NCBI RefSeq assembly: GCF_002095435.2
Contig: NZ_MJEJ02000038.1
Location: forward strand, 86,041 to 150,040
DNA: 64,000 nucleotides
Direction: 5' to 3'
DNA from: Williamsia sp. 1138
GTDB lineage: Bacteria; Actinomycetota; Actinomycetes; Mycobacteriales; Mycobacteriaceae
Shown: positions 50,169-59,200 of the stretch, one piece after another
How the letters are laid out: the number at the start of each line of letters is the position of its first letter
Numbering within the stretch: position 1 is the stretch's first letter
The notes under the pieces: generated by a model
What the model saw: only the letters and a program-made list of their open reading frames with translations
What the model was told of the DNA's origin: nothing
Database searches by the model: none
Position numbers and translations under genes: made by a program

Positions 50169-50182
50169 CGAACACATGTTCG
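50169..50182. promoter_or_regulatory. LexA (SOS) box upstream of DUF222/HNH gene
   Basis: CGAAC (50169-50173), ACAT, GTTCG (50178-50182) is a perfect 5-4-5 match to the Gram-positive SOS box CGAAC-N4-GTTCG, with an extra outer T/A match on the 3' side. It is 44 bases before the ATG at 50226, in an AT-rich promoter stretch, so damage-induced expression is likely. Confidence 0.75.
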
Positions 50183-50225
50183 AACAGTTAGATTGGTCTT
50201 AGTCGATCGACCTGGGGAGGGTTCG

Positions 50226-51440
50226 ATGAACATCCGCACTACTACTGAAGAGATGATCGATCTGGTGGTACCGGACGATCCCGGGGACCTGGCGTCACTG
50301 ACGAAAGATCTGATCACCTTGCGCAACGCCACCGAGTCGCAATTGTCGGTCTGTGCGGCGATGATCGACCGACTCGGGTTCGCGAAGAGAGCTGGCACCA
50401 CACCGTCGAAGTGGCTGCAAGACAACGGTGCCGCCCCAGCACCAGCATCGCGCTGGCTACGCATCGGCGCCGGCGTCGCGAAGCTCGATCGCACCGCCGG
50501 CTACTTCCGGGACGGATTTCTCTCCACCGAGCATGTCGACGCCGTGGTCAAAGGGATCAGGCAGATCAACGACAGGTCAGACGTCGGGATCAGCAACGAG
50601 GAACGAGCCGTCTTCGAAACGAAGTTGTTGAGTCATGCGATCTCTGGAGCGCGTCCTACCGAGATCGAGAAGATCGCCCAAGGTCTCGGAAACCAGGTCG
50701 CCCACGACACCGGCGGACCCACCCCGGCGGAGGATCCCTCGATCAACAAGCTCGACTATGCGTTCAGTGAGGGCCGGTTGGTCGGACGGTTCGATGTGGA
50801 TGCGCAGATCGGGGAGAAGTTGTACGCCGCGCTGGATCTGTGGAGCCGGCCACGCCCAGAGCCCGATGGGTCTGATGATGCCCGCAGTGACACCCAGCGC
50901 CGCGCTGACGCGTTGCATCAGTTGCTCGATTGCGGCGGTGGCGGCGGCGATGGATTCGTGTCGGCACCGCGGACCGAGGTGAACGTGTCCGTACCCGCCG
51001 ACCACCCCGAGCGGGCGACGCTGGAGTGGATGGGACCGATCACCGAGCACCTCGCGAAATTGCTGGCGTGCGATTCCTCGATGGCATCGGTCATCCTCGA
51101 CCAACACGGGGTGCCGATCGACGTCGGACCTTCTAAACGCCTGTTCACCGGCGCTGTCCGCAAAGCGATCATCATCCGCGACCAATGCTGTGTTAAATGC
51201 GGCGGATCAGCGTCCTGGTCTGATTGCCATCACATCATCTACTGGTCCGACGGTGGCACAACCACATTGGGCAACGGGTGCCTACTGTGCCGGACCTGCC
51301 ACCGCGCGATCCACAACACCGGATGGGAGATCACGATGGGGTCTGATGGACACCCGTGGCTGATTCCGCCGGCCGATATCGACCCGCAACGAAGACCCTT
51401 ACCCGCCTACAACAGGCGAACCATGACACTCGCAGCCTGA
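50226..51440 (+). CDS. DUF222 / HNH endonuclease (13E12-repeat family)
   Basis: 404 residues from ATG 50226 with GGGGAGGG 5 bases upstream; an in-frame start at 50166 would lie inside the SOS box. The DUF222 domain covers about 40-290 (ESQLSVCAAMIDRL, GAGVAKLDRTAGYF, GRLVGRFDVDAQIGEKLYAA). The C-terminal HNH nuclease is CVKCGGSASWSDCHHIIYWS then GNGCLLCRTCHRAIHNTGWE (about 325-370), with the CxxC pairs and catalytic His. These genes are multicopy in mycolic actinobacteria. The LexA box suggests activity after DNA damage. Confidence 0.88.
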   Translation: MNIRTTTEEMIDLVVPDDPGDLASLTKDLITLRNATESQLSVCAAMIDRLGFAKRAGTTPSKWLQDNGAAPAPASRWLRIGAGVAKLDRTAGYFRDGFLSTEHVDAVVKGIRQINDRSDVGISNEERAVFETKLLSHAISGARPTEIEKIAQGLGNQVAHDTGGPTPAEDPSINKLDYAFSEGRLVGRFDVDAQIGEKLYAALDLWSRPRPEPDGSDDARSDTQRRADALHQLLDCGGGGGDGFVSAPRTEVNVSVPADHPERATLEWMGPITEHLAKLLACDSSMASVILDQHGVPIDVGPSKRLFTGAVRKAIIIRDQCCVKCGGSASWSDCHHIIYWSDGGTTTLGNGCLLCRTCHRAIHNTGWEITMGSDGHPWLIPPADIDPQRRPLPAYNRRTMTLAA

Positions 51441-51542
51441 TCTACCTTCTCACAACAACTTTCAGACCGCTCGACCCCCGCGCACCCGAGAACGCATCGG
51501 GACCGCGCTCGAAAATTGACAATTCCACAGTGTGAAACGCAA

Positions 51543-51577
51543 GGTGCTGCCGCCCGGACGGGCCGGGCGGCAGCACC
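51543..51577. terminator. Long perfect hairpin between HNH gene and Tyr-rich ORF
   Basis: GGTGCTGCCGCCCGG (51543-51557) pairs over 15 bases with CCGGGCGGCAGCACC (51563-51577), leaving a 5-base loop. On the minus side it is followed by TTGCGTTTC. It can end transcripts from both convergent genes. Confidence 0.75.
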
Positions 51578-51605
51578 ACCTGTAAATGCCGATCGAGAAT
51601 CGGAC

Positions 51606-51836
51606 TCAGTAACCGCCGTCGTAGTAGGACTCGCCGGTGCTGTAGGTACTGGTTCCGGTGGCATCCGCCCCGCCGACGTACATGTCGACGCCGGTGTTCC
51701 AGGCGCTGTTGGACTCAGCCGACCAGTAGTTGTAGCTGTCGTAATCGCCCGACTGCCATGCGGTGTCTGCGTAGCTGTTGGCTTCGATTGATGCGTATCC
51801 GTAGTCGGCGTATCCGTAGCCGGAGTCGAATTCCAT
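51606..51836 (-). CDS. Tyrosine-rich acidic small protein, unknown function
   Basis: 76 residues from ATG 51836 (GAAGGG 6 bases upstream). It contains 13 Tyr, many Gly, Ser, Asp and Asn, 3 Trp, no Lys, Arg, His, Cys or Pro, and a net charge near -12. The N-terminus repeats YGYADYGYA, and the C-terminus ends STGESYYDGGY. No signal peptide or transmembrane helix. The low complexity suggests an unfolded or self-associating protein, a surface-active peptide or a substrate for modification. No biosynthetic enzyme is next to it. A ribosome site, downstream hairpin and lack of overlap support a real gene. Confidence 0.6.
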   Translation of the reverse strand: MEFDSGYGYADYGYASIEANSYADTAWQSGDYDSYNYWSAESNSAWNTGVDMYVGGADATGTSTYSTGESYYDGGY

Positions 51837-51999
51837 GATGTGCCCTTCGCGATGTGGTTGTTTGCGTGCGGTGGTGTTCATAGGAGTCACGCTCTGGGGC
51901 GAATGTTCCCGGGAACCCGGTATCACGAGCACGGTCAACGCACGCAAGGGCACGGTCAGCGGTTGTTTTGCCCTGGTCGACGGGGTTGGGTCGGGGTGG

Positions 52000-52974
52000 T
52001 CAGCGGACTGTGCGGGCCAGGGACAGACCGCGGTCGAGGCGGCGGATGTTGTCGGCGATGTCGCGGACCCGGCCGACGAAGGTATCTCTGGTGATCCCGG
52101 ACGAGTGCGGGGTCATCAGCAGATTGGGCAGGTCGGCGAACGGAAGGTCGCCGGGATCGCCGTCACCGTCGGGACCAGGGTAGGAGTACCAGACATCGAT
52201 GGCCGCGGCGCGGATGATGTTGCGCTGCAATGCATCGTAGAGGGCCTGCTGTTGCACAAGCGGTCCGCGGCCGACGTTGATCAGGACCCCGTCACTGCCG
52301 AGGGCCGCGAACTCGGTCGTGCCGATCATCCCGCGGGTGTGGTCATTGAGGGGTGCGGACACGACGACGATGTCGGACTCGGTCATCAGGCGGTGCAGGC
52401 CGGCGGCGTCAGCTGCCCACGACAGCCCGACGGCCGCAGCGTCGACGGCGCCGCTGCCAGTCACAGCGGACCCGGTGCACCCTAGACCGCGGAGCAGCTT
52501 CCAGCTCTTCGAACCGATGTGCCCGAATCCGACGAACCCTATGTGAGCCCCGTTCATCGACAGAGGCTGTGGGAGCGCGTCGTCGTACACGGAGGTCGAC
52601 CAGGTGCCGCGGCGAAGGGCCCTGTCCTGGGCAACGAATCCGCGCCGCAGCATGATCGCAGTGGACAGAACGTACTCCGCGATCGAGTCCTCATGGTGAA
52701 AGGTGTTGGCAACCTTGGTGCGTGGATCGAGCGAAGCGAAGGCGATGTTGTCGGTACCTGCTCCGGCAACATGGACCAGCTGCAGCCGGGGTGAGGCGGC
52801 GGCCATCGCCGCGGTGAACTTGCCGCCGACGTAGACATCTGCGGTCGCCAGATCGGCGATGATCGCGGCTTCGTCGAAGACTTCGTGCCAGATCAGGTCG
52901 GTGTGTGCGGGAACCAGGCCCTCCAGGAGCTCCCGGTGAGGCAACAGATTACGGTCGCCGATGACCACGCGCAT
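52000..52974 (-). CDS. D-2-hydroxyacid dehydrogenase family protein
   Basis: 324 residues from ATG 52974. NAD motif IGFVGFGHIGSKSWKLL (about 145-160). Catalytic Arg in LINVGRGPLVQQQAL (about 235), Glu/Asp region in AAIDVWYSYPG, and His in LLMTPHSSGITRDTF (about 285). These reduce 2-keto acids or oxidise D-2-hydroxy acids. It is the last gene of the glucarate operon, 17 bases after gudD, so a step on a sugar-acid intermediate is plausible. It is only distantly similar to the second dehydrogenase at 61143. Confidence 0.83.
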   Translation of the reverse strand: MRVVIGDRNLLPHRELLEGLVPAHTDLIWHEVFDEAAIIADLATADVYVGGKFTAAMAAASPRLQLVHVAGAGTDNIAFASLDPRTKVANTFHHEDSIAEYVLSTAIMLRRGFVAQDRALRRGTWSTSVYDDALPQPLSMNGAHIGFVGFGHIGSKSWKLLRGLGCTGSAVTGSGAVDAAAVGLSWAADAAGLHRLMTESDIVVVSAPLNDHTRGMIGTTEFAALGSDGVLINVGRGPLVQQQALYDALQRNIIRAAAIDVWYSYPGPDGDGDPGDLPFADLPNLLMTPHSSGITRDTFVGRVRDIADNIRRLDRGLSLARTVR

Positions 52975-52991
52975 GAGTTGTGCCGATCTGG

Positions 52992-54347
52992 TCAGGCCCG
53001 CACGAGTGCGGGACGTTTGCTGTCGAAGGTCCAGTTGGGCACCAGGAACTGCATGCCAACTGAGTCGTCGCGGGAACCAAGGCCTTCACGCAGGTACAAC
53101 TCGTGTGCGGCCTCCACCTGGTCCATGTCCAGGTCGACGCCGAGGCCCGGCCGATCGGGAACGGCGAGGTATCCGTCGACGATCTCGTAGGGCGCCTGGG
53201 TGATCCGCTGGCCGTCCTGCCAGATCCAGTGGGTGTCGATGGCGGTCACGTTCCCCGGGGCGGCAGCGGCCACATGGGTGAACATCGCCAGCGAGACGTC
53301 GAAGTGATTGTTGGAGTGAGACCCCCAGGTCAGACCCCACGCATCACATAGCTGAGCAACGCGGACCGAGCCCGCCATCGTCCAGAAGTGCGGATCTGCG
53401 AGCGGGATATCGACCGCTCCGGACCGGATGGTGTGGCCCATCTCGCGCCAGTCGGTGGCGATCATGTTGGTGGCGGTGAGCATGCCGGTTGCGCGTTTGA
53501 ACTCGCTCATCACCTCGCGACCGGAGAAGCCGCCCTCCGGGCCGACGGGGTCCTCCGCATATGCCAGCACGTCGCGCAGACCGCGGCAGGTTTCGATCGC
53601 CTCGGACAACAGCCATCCGCCGTTCGGGTCGAGGGTGATCCGGGCGTCGGGGAATCGCTCGGCCAGCGCGGTGACCGCGGCCGCTTCGTCACGGGGCGCG
53701 AGCACACCGCCCTTGAGCTTGAAATCGGCGAAACCGTACCGGGCTTGCGAGGCTTCGGCGAGGGCGACCACCGACTCCGGGGTCAGCGCCTCCTGGTGCC
53801 GCAGCCGGAACCAGTCGTCAGTCTCATCGGCACCGTCGGCGTAGTCGAGCCCGGTCTTGTTTCGGTCGCCGATGAAGAACAGGTATCCCAATGCCTGGAC
53901 ACGTTCGCGCTGTTGCCCGTCGCCGAGCAGGGCCGCGACGGGCACGCCGAGGTGCTGGCCGAGGAGGTCGAGCAATGCGGATTCGACCGCCGTGACGGCG
54001 TGGACAGCGACCCGGAGGTCGAACGTCTGGTTGCCGCGACCCGCGGCGTCGCGATCGGCGAAGGTGCGTCGCATGTCGCCGAGAACCGCGTTGTAGGCGC
54101 CGACCCCACGGCCGACAACCAATTGCCGGGCATCGTCGAGCGTCTGCCGGATCGGCTCGCCGCCAGGTACCTCGCCGACACCGGTGTTGCCGTCGGAGTC
54201 GGTGATGATCACCAGGTTCCGGGTGAAGAACGGCGCATGCGCACCGGACAGGTTGAGCAGCATGCTGTCGCGGCCGGCGATCGGGATCACTCGCATATCG
54301 GTGACGACGGGCGCGCCGCGGCTCGCCGAGTTCGGGTGTGTGGTCAT
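52992..54347 (-). CDS. gudD: Glucarate dehydratase
   Basis: 451 residues from ATG 54347 (AAAGG 8 bases upstream), close to the 446 of E. coli GudD. Enolase superfamily. N-terminal [20 protein letters not shown] and GVGEVPGGE; barrel base [15 protein letters not shown] with the K-x-K pair (about 210); metal ligands in [21 protein letters not shown] and [13 protein letters not shown]; catalytic His in [15 protein letters not shown] (about 345). It converts D-glucarate to 5-keto-4-deoxyglucarate. An ABC importer lies upstream in the same operon. Aldolase and tartronate-semialdehyde reductase genes are not in the window. Confidence 0.93.
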   Translation of the reverse strand: MTTHPNSASRGAPVVTDMRVIPIAGRDSMLLNLSGAHAPFFTRNLVIITDSDGNTGVGEVPGGEPIRQTLDDARQLVVGRGVGAYNAVLGDMRRTFADRDAAGRGNQTFDLRVAVHAVTAVESALLDLLGQHLGVPVAALLGDGQQRERVQALGYLFFIGDRNKTGLDYADGADETDDWFRLRHQEALTPESVVALAEASQARYGFADFKLKGGVLAPRDEAAAVTALAERFPDARITLDPNGGWLLSEAIETCRGLRDVLAYAEDPVGPEGGFSGREVMSEFKRATGMLTATNMIATDWREMGHTIRSGAVDIPLADPHFWTMAGSVRVAQLCDAWGLTWGSHSNNHFDVSLAMFTHVAAAAPGNVTAIDTHWIWQDGQRITQAPYEIVDGYLAVPDRPGLGVDLDMDQVEAAHELYLREGLGSRDDSVGMQFLVPNWTFDSKRPALVRA

Positions 54348-54373
54348 TCTTCCGGCCTTTCGAGTGGTGGTGA

Positions 54374-55089
54374 TCATAGAATTTGCTGTCCGATGAGCAG
54401 GACGGCACCGACGGATGAGATCCCGATCGAGAGCCACCGCAGACGTGCGGGGTCGAGGACCCGGTTCACGAAACGCGATGCGACGTAACCCAGGACGGTG
54501 GCCGGGATGAGCATCACGAACATCGTGGTGTTCTGCCGCTCGATCGCCCCGGCGGCTGCGAGGACCGCGATCGACATGAGTGAACCGACCAGAAAGAAGG
54601 CGCTCATGTTGCTGCGGAGTCGGGCGCCGGTCGAGCCTTGCAGCACCAGTGCCATGGGTGGGCCGCCGATGGAGGTGGCCGTGCCGAGAAGTCCCGACGC
54701 CGCGCCCGCTGTGGCGAGATTGCGGCGTAGCGGCTGCGGCCCCATCCCATCGTCGCCAGCACCACCCCGGCCAGTACCACCCCGGCCAGCAACAACGAGA
54801 GCCCCCGTTCGGGGAGGAGTAGCAACAGGGCGGCACCTGCGAGCGTGCCGGGCACCCGGCCGGCCAACGCCCAACCGGTGCCACGCAGATCGAGACTCTG
54901 CCGCTCGCGCATCACGACCAGCAGGGTGACGACGACCGCCGACATGATGAGGGTGCCCGGGATCAGACTCGGCTCGATCAGCGCCACGATCGGGGCCGCG
55001 AGCATGCCCATCCCGAACCCGATCGACGCCTGCACGCAGGCGGCGGCGAAGACCGCCAGTGCCACCAGTGAAAAGGCGGCGACGCTCAC
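54374..55089 (-). pseudogene. TauE/SafE family permease gene with apparent frameshift
   Basis: The first half, from GTG 55089 (GTGA overlap with the ATPase stop), reads [40 protein letters not shown] and [16 protein letters not shown]. The second half continues in another frame as [35 protein letters not shown] and [20 protein letters not shown], ending at 54374. The join is near 54735-54750. Together they make a complete 8-helix TauE/SafE anion exporter of about 240 residues. Either the gene is broken or a base is missing or added in the sequence. A 15-base tandem repeat lies just before the join. Confidence 0.75.
54761..54790. repeat. 15-base tandem duplication inside the TauE/SafE gene
   Basis: Two copies of a 15-base unit (ACCACCCCGGCCAGT and ACCACCCCGGCCAGC) are adjacent, encoding LAGVV twice in the membrane helix. 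The unit is a multiple of three, so it does not itself shift the frame, but it lies about 15-25 bases from the apparent frameshift and marks slippage-prone DNA. Confidence 0.7.
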
Positions 55090-56150
55090 CCGACCGCAGT
55101 GGGTATGCCCAAGGACACGGAGCCCCGGGGATGGAAGCACTCCGCGATGTGGGACGGTTCGCTGAGCTCGGCGCGGATCGACTTGCCCGGTGCCACGTCG
55201 GTCGCGACGGGTGGCGCCGACTCCGCGCATTCGGCTGTGGCATGCATGCAGCGCGTGCGGAATCGGCAGCCCGACGGCGGGTTCAGCGGCGACGGGACCT
55301 CGCCTTCGAGGATGATGCGCGTCCGGCGGGTGCTCGGGTCGAGCGTCGGGGCCGCCGACATCAGCGCTTCGGTGTACGGGTGCAGAGGTTTGTCGAAAAC
55401 TGTTTCGGTCGGCCCTGTTTCGACTATCCGTCCGAGGTACATCACCGCGACACGGTCGGCGACGTGCCGGACGACCGACAGGTCGTGCGAGATGAAGATG
55501 TAGGAGATCCCCAGTTCCTTCTGCAGGTCGTTGAGGAGGTTGAGCACCTGCGCCTGGACGGAGAGGTCGAGTGCGGACACGGGCTCGTCGCAGATGACCA
55601 CCGACGGGTTGAGCGCGAGCGCACGGGCGATGCCGAGCCGCTGCCGCTGACCGCCTGAGAACTCCTGCGGCGAGCGGTGTTCGTCGCTGGGCCGCAGTCC
55701 CACCAGATGCAGGAGTTCGCGGACCCGGGCGGCCCGGTCGCGCTTCGACTTGTAGAGCGTTTTGTGCGTCCGCCATGGCTCGGAGACGATTTCTGCTGCG
55801 GTCATCCGGGCGTTCAGCGAGGCGTACGGGTCCTGGAAGACCATCTGGACGCGGCGCCGCAGGGCGAGCATGTCCTTGCTGCCGAGGGTGTAGGGATCGA
55901 CGTCATCCCAGCTGACCGTGCCGTCGTCTGGGCGCTCCAACATCATCAGCGTCCGGGCGAGGGTCGATTTGCCGCAACCGGATTCGCCGACGAGGCCGAG
56001 GGTCTCACCGCGGGCGAGATCGAGGCTGATCCCGTCCAGGGCGCGAAGCTGCGTCTTCCCGTCCTTACCGGCGGGCACCTTGAACGTCTTGGTGAGATCC
56101 CGGACTTCGAGAACCTTCGATTTCTTGGCGACCTGGGTTGACTCAGACAT
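55086..56150 (-). CDS. Oligopeptide/dipeptide-type ABC transporter ATPase (DppF/OppF-like)
   Basis: 354 residues from ATG 56150, overlapping the DppD-like stop by 8 bases. Walker A GLVGESGCGKSTLARTLM (about 50), ABC signature SPQEFSGGQRQRLGIARALA (about 165), Walker B VVICDEPVSALD and switch His FISHDLSV. The C-terminal oligopeptide extension has LHPYTEALMSAAP and GCRFRTRCMHATAEC with the conserved Cys cluster. It powers the importer encoded by the genes upstream. Membership of the glucarate operon suggests a sugar-acid or related substrate in place of a peptide. Confidence 0.9.
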   Translation of the reverse strand: MSESTQVAKKSKVLEVRDLTKTFKVPAGKDGKTQLRALDGISLDLARGETLGLVGESGCGKSTLARTLMMLERPDDGTVSWDDVDPYTLGSKDMLALRRRVQMVFQDPYASLNARMTAAEIVSEPWRTHKTLYKSKRDRAARVRELLHLVGLRPSDEHRSPQEFSGGQRQRLGIARALALNPSVVICDEPVSALDLSVQAQVLNLLNDLQKELGISYIFISHDLSVVRHVADRVAVMYLGRIVETGPTETVFDKPLHPYTEALMSAAPTLDPSTRRTRIILEGEVPSPLNPPSGCRFRTRCMHATAECAESAPPVATDVAPGKSIRAELSEPSHIAECFHPRGSVSLGIPTAVG

Positions 56151-57165
56151 TGCCGACCTCCTCGGTGAAATGGCACGCTGCCGAACGCCCGGTGTCGAGC
56201 GACTGCAGTGCTGGGCGTGTGGTGCGGCAGATCTCCTGTGCCAGTGGGCATCGCGCCTGATACACGCATCCGGTGGGGATCGAGTGCAGATCCGGCGGGG
56301 TGCCGCCGATGGACTTGAGATCCTCGCCCCGCTTGGTGTGCACCGGCACCGAGTCGAGCAGGCCTTTGGTGTACGGGTGTCGCGGGTTGGCGAACACCTC
56401 CGAGACCGGTCCTGTCTCGACAACGTTGCCCGCGTACATGATCGCGACCCGATCGGCCTGCTCGGCGACGAGCGCAAGGTCGTGGGTGATCAGGATGACC
56501 GCCATGTCGAACTCGCTCCGCAGATTCTGCAGCAGCGACATGATCTGCGCCTGCACGGTGACATCGAGAGCGGTGGTCGGTTCGTCGGCGAGCAGCACCT
56601 TGGGGCTCAGGGCCACGGCCATGGCGATCAGCAACCGCTGCCTCATACCGCCGGAGAACTGGTGCGGGTAGGAGTCGATCCGAGATTCCGGTTCAGGGAT
56701 CCCGACGTGTTCCATCAGCCGGATTGCCTCGCGTTTGGCGGCTTTGGCCGACATCTTGCGATGGATCCGGAACGGTTCGGCCAGTTGCGTGCCGACCGTG
56801 TACACGGGATTGAGTGCGGTCAACGCATCCTGGAACACGATCGCCAGTTCGGTGCCAGCGACGCGTCGGCGCGTTCGTTTGCTAGCCGTCGTCAGGTTGG
56901 TCTCGCCCAGCAGCACTGTCCCGTCGGTGATGTCGGCGATGGGGTCGAGCAACCCCACCAGCGCCTGAGCGGTCATGGATTTGCCGCACCCGGATTCGCC
57001 CAGCAGGGCCAGCGTCTCACCACGGCGGGCGATGAACGACACGTGGTCGACGGCGCGCACCACACCGGTAGGGGTGCGCAGGTCGACGGTCAGATCCGAG
57101 ACGTCGAGCGCGATGCGGTCGTCGGCGGCTGTGGCGGTCGGGTTGTCGATGGCGGGTGCACTCAT
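56143..57165 (-). CDS. Oligopeptide/dipeptide-type ABC transporter ATPase (DppD/OppD-like)
   Basis: 340 residues from ATG 57165, overlapping the DppC-like stop as ATGA. Walker A ALLGESGCGKSMTAQALVG (about 50), signature YPHQFSGGMRQRLLIAMAVA (about 165), Walker B LLADEPTTALD, switch His ITHDLALVAE, and C-terminal RHPYTKGLLDSVPVH plus GCVYQARCPLAQEICR with the Cys cluster. Paired with the DppF-like ATPase it forms the heterodimeric motor. Confidence 0.9.
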   Translation of the reverse strand: MSAPAIDNPTATAADDRIALDVSDLTVDLRTPTGVVRAVDHVSFIARRGETLALLGESGCGKSMTAQALVGLLDPIADITDGTVLLGETNLTTASKRTRRRVAGTELAIVFQDALTALNPVYTVGTQLAEPFRIHRKMSAKAAKREAIRLMEHVGIPEPESRIDSYPHQFSGGMRQRLLIAMAVALSPKVLLADEPTTALDVTVQAQIMSLLQNLRSEFDMAVILITHDLALVAEQADRVAIMYAGNVVETGPVSEVFANPRHPYTKGLLDSVPVHTKRGEDLKSIGGTPPDLHSIPTGCVYQARCPLAQEICRTTRPALQSLDTGRSAACHFTEEVGNV

Positions 57166-58178
57166 GCGACTGCCTTTCGTGAGGAGAACAGACGGCGGCG
57201 GGCACGCGGCACGGTCAGGCGCCAGCGCTGACCGGGATCGGTGGCGATGCGGGCCCAGGCCGCCAGGATGGTGGCCGACACGGTGGTCACCACGATGGCC
57301 AGGCCGGGGAAGAACGAGAGCCACCACGCGGTCTGCAGATAGGTACGTCCCTGCGAGACCATCAGGCCCCAGCTGATGTCCGGGGGCTGGATGCCGATGC
57401 CGAGGAAGCTGAGCGAGGATTCGGCCAGCATCACGAAGCAGAAGTCGAGCGTGGCGACGGTCAGCAGGGTCGGTAGCAGGATGGGAAAGACGTGCGAGCG
57501 GATGATCGATCCACTGCTCGCGCCGAATGTCCGTGCGGCGTCGACGAAGATCCGGCTCTGCAACTCGGCCGACTCGGCCCGGGCGGTGCGCAGGTAGATA
57601 GGGATGCGGGTGAAGGCCAGCACCAGCACGATGTTGGCGGCGCTCGGCGAGAACACGTAGAGCACGACGACGGCCAAGAGCAACGACGGGAAGCTCATGA
57701 TCACATCGGCGACGCGCATCGCGGTGGTCTCACGCCAGCCGCGGTGGTAACCGGCCCACATGCCGATCACCGATCCGATGATGCCCGAGATGACCACGGC
57801 GGGCAGGGCGACCATCATCGTCGTCTGGCACGCGACGATCAGCCGGGCCAGCATGCTGCGGCCCAGCGGGTCGGTACCCAGCACGTTCATCCAGCCGGTG
57901 TCGAGGTTGAACGGGGCCAGGTTCGACTCGTCCAGATTCTGGTCGGTCGCGGCGTTGCCGACCAGCCACGGCCCGAAGACGGCGACCAGCAGGACGAAGG
58001 TGAGGATTCCTGCGGCGACGGTGGCCATCGGGTCCCGCAGCAGCAGACGCCAGAGCGGCATCTTGCCGGACGGGACCTTGCCGGTGGCGACGGAATCGCC
58101 GGCGAGGTCGGTGGGTGCGACCAGAGACCCGGTGGGGTCGGTGACGGTGGACTCGGTGGGTCCGGTGGCAATCGACAT
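57162..58178 (-). CDS. ABC transporter permease (DppC-like)
   Basis: 338 residues from ATG 58178 with AGGAGAA upstream. An N-terminal hydrophilic leader of about 40 residues is followed by the first helix (MATVAAGILTFVLLVAVFGP). A GTDPLGRSMLARLIV loop typical of DppC follows, then five more helices with the EAA-like cytoplasmic motif DAARTFGASSGSIIRSHVFP (about 235). It forms the membrane channel with the DppB-like subunit. 9 bases separate it from dppB. Confidence 0.9.
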   Translation of the reverse strand: MSIATGPTESTVTDPTGSLVAPTDLAGDSVATGKVPSGKMPLWRLLLRDPMATVAAGILTFVLLVAVFGPWLVGNAATDQNLDESNLAPFNLDTGWMNVLGTDPLGRSMLARLIVACQTTMMVALPAVVISGIIGSVIGMWAGYHRGWRETTAMRVADVIMSFPSLLLAVVVLYVFSPSAANIVLVLAFTRIPIYLRTARAESAELQSRIFVDAARTFGASSGSIIRSHVFPILLPTLLTVATLDFCFVMLAESSLSFLGIGIQPPDISWGLMVSQGRTYLQTAWWLSFFPGLAIVVTTVSATILAAWARIATDPGQRWRLTVPRARRRLFSSRKAVA

Positions 58179-58187
58179 GTCGTTCTC

Positions 58188-59114
58188 CTAGACCTTGACC
58201 TTTTCGCGGACCCGGGCATCGAGCAGCGCGTATCCGGCGTCGATGACGACGTTGAGGATGAAGATGCTGACGGCGGTCAGCAGGACCGCGGCCTGCAACA
58301 CCGCGAAGTCGCGTTGCAGGATCGAATCGATCATCAGCTTGCCGATGCCGGGCCACCCGAAGATGGCCTCGACCACCACCGCGCCGTTGACCAGGGCGAC
58401 GGCGAGGTCGCCGGCGACGGTCAATGCTGGTGCGGCGGCGTTGCGCAGGGCGTGGTGGGTGACGACCCGGAAGTCGCCTGCGCCCTTGCTGCGGGCGAGT
58501 CGGACGTAGGGTGCCGACAGGGCCTGCACCATCGCTCCGCGGACGACCTGGGTCAAGACACCCAGCGGCCGGATCAGCAGGGTCGCGATCGGCAGGATCC
58601 ACGACAGGGTGCTGCCGGTGCCCGAGGTGGGCAACCACCCGAACACCACGGCGAAGATCCAGATGCCGGTGATGGCGAACCAGAAGTCAGGGACGCTGGC
58701 CGCTGTCATCGACAGCAGTGACGAGAAGCGGTCGGCGAGGGAGTTCGGCCGCAGGGCCGCCCAGCATCCGAGGATCACTGCCCCGACGATGGCCAGCAGC
58801 ATGGTGAAGAACGCGAGCTGCAGGGTGGCCGGGAACGCGCGCAGGGCCATTCCGGCGGCGGACTCCCCGGTGCGCAGTGACTCGCCGAAGTCCAGGTGGA
58901 TGACGCCACCGAGATAGTCGAGCATCTGGTTCCAGACGGGCTTGTCGAGGCCGTTCTCGGCGGCGAACTCGGCGCGCTGGTCGGGGGTGGCGGAGACCGG
59001 TAGATAGAGATTGGTGGGGTCACCGGTCAATCGGGCGAGCAGGAAAACACCGAAGAGCACCACCAGCAGAGGGATGAGGCTGGTGTACATGCGGCGTCGC
59101 AGGAAGGCGAACAT
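58188..59114 (-). CDS. ABC transporter permease (DppB-like)
   Basis: 308 residues from ATG 59114. The N-terminal helix SLIPLLVVLFGVFLLARLTG, then DPTNLYLPVSATPDQRAEFA typical of the DppB periplasmic loop. The EAA motif is VRLARSKGAGDFRVVTHHAL (about 205), followed by VEAIFGWPGIGKLMIDSILQ, a hallmark of DppB. Six helices in total. Confidence 0.92.
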   Translation of the reverse strand: MFAFLRRRMYTSLIPLLVVLFGVFLLARLTGDPTNLYLPVSATPDQRAEFAAENGLDKPVWNQMLDYLGGVIHLDFGESLRTGESAAGMALRAFPATLQLAFFTMLLAIVGAVILGCWAALRPNSLADRFSSLLSMTAASVPDFWFAITGIWIFAVVFGWLPTSGTGSTLSWILPIATLLIRPLGVLTQVVRGAMVQALSAPYVRLARSKGAGDFRVVTHHALRNAAAPALTVAGDLAVALVNGAVVVEAIFGWPGIGKLMIDSILQRDFAVLQAAVLLTAVSIFILNVVIDAGYALLDARVREKVKV

Positions 59115-59200
59115 CTCTCACCGCTTTCTCGGTTGAGTGGTACTGGTCATGGTGGGTCCTTCGAGTGGGCTGAAAAACGCGAGTGGGCTCACGGCGGGTG

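Noticed and set aside
50166..50225. Start of the DUF222/HNH gene at 50166
   Set aside because: That start would sit beside and within the LexA box and lacks a ribosome site; ATG 50226 has GGGGAGGG at the right distance.
54348..54884. Upstream extension of the glucarate dehydratase frame to 54884
   Set aside because: It overlaps the TauE/SafE coding sequence, has no similarity to GudD, and the ATG at 54347 gives the expected length.
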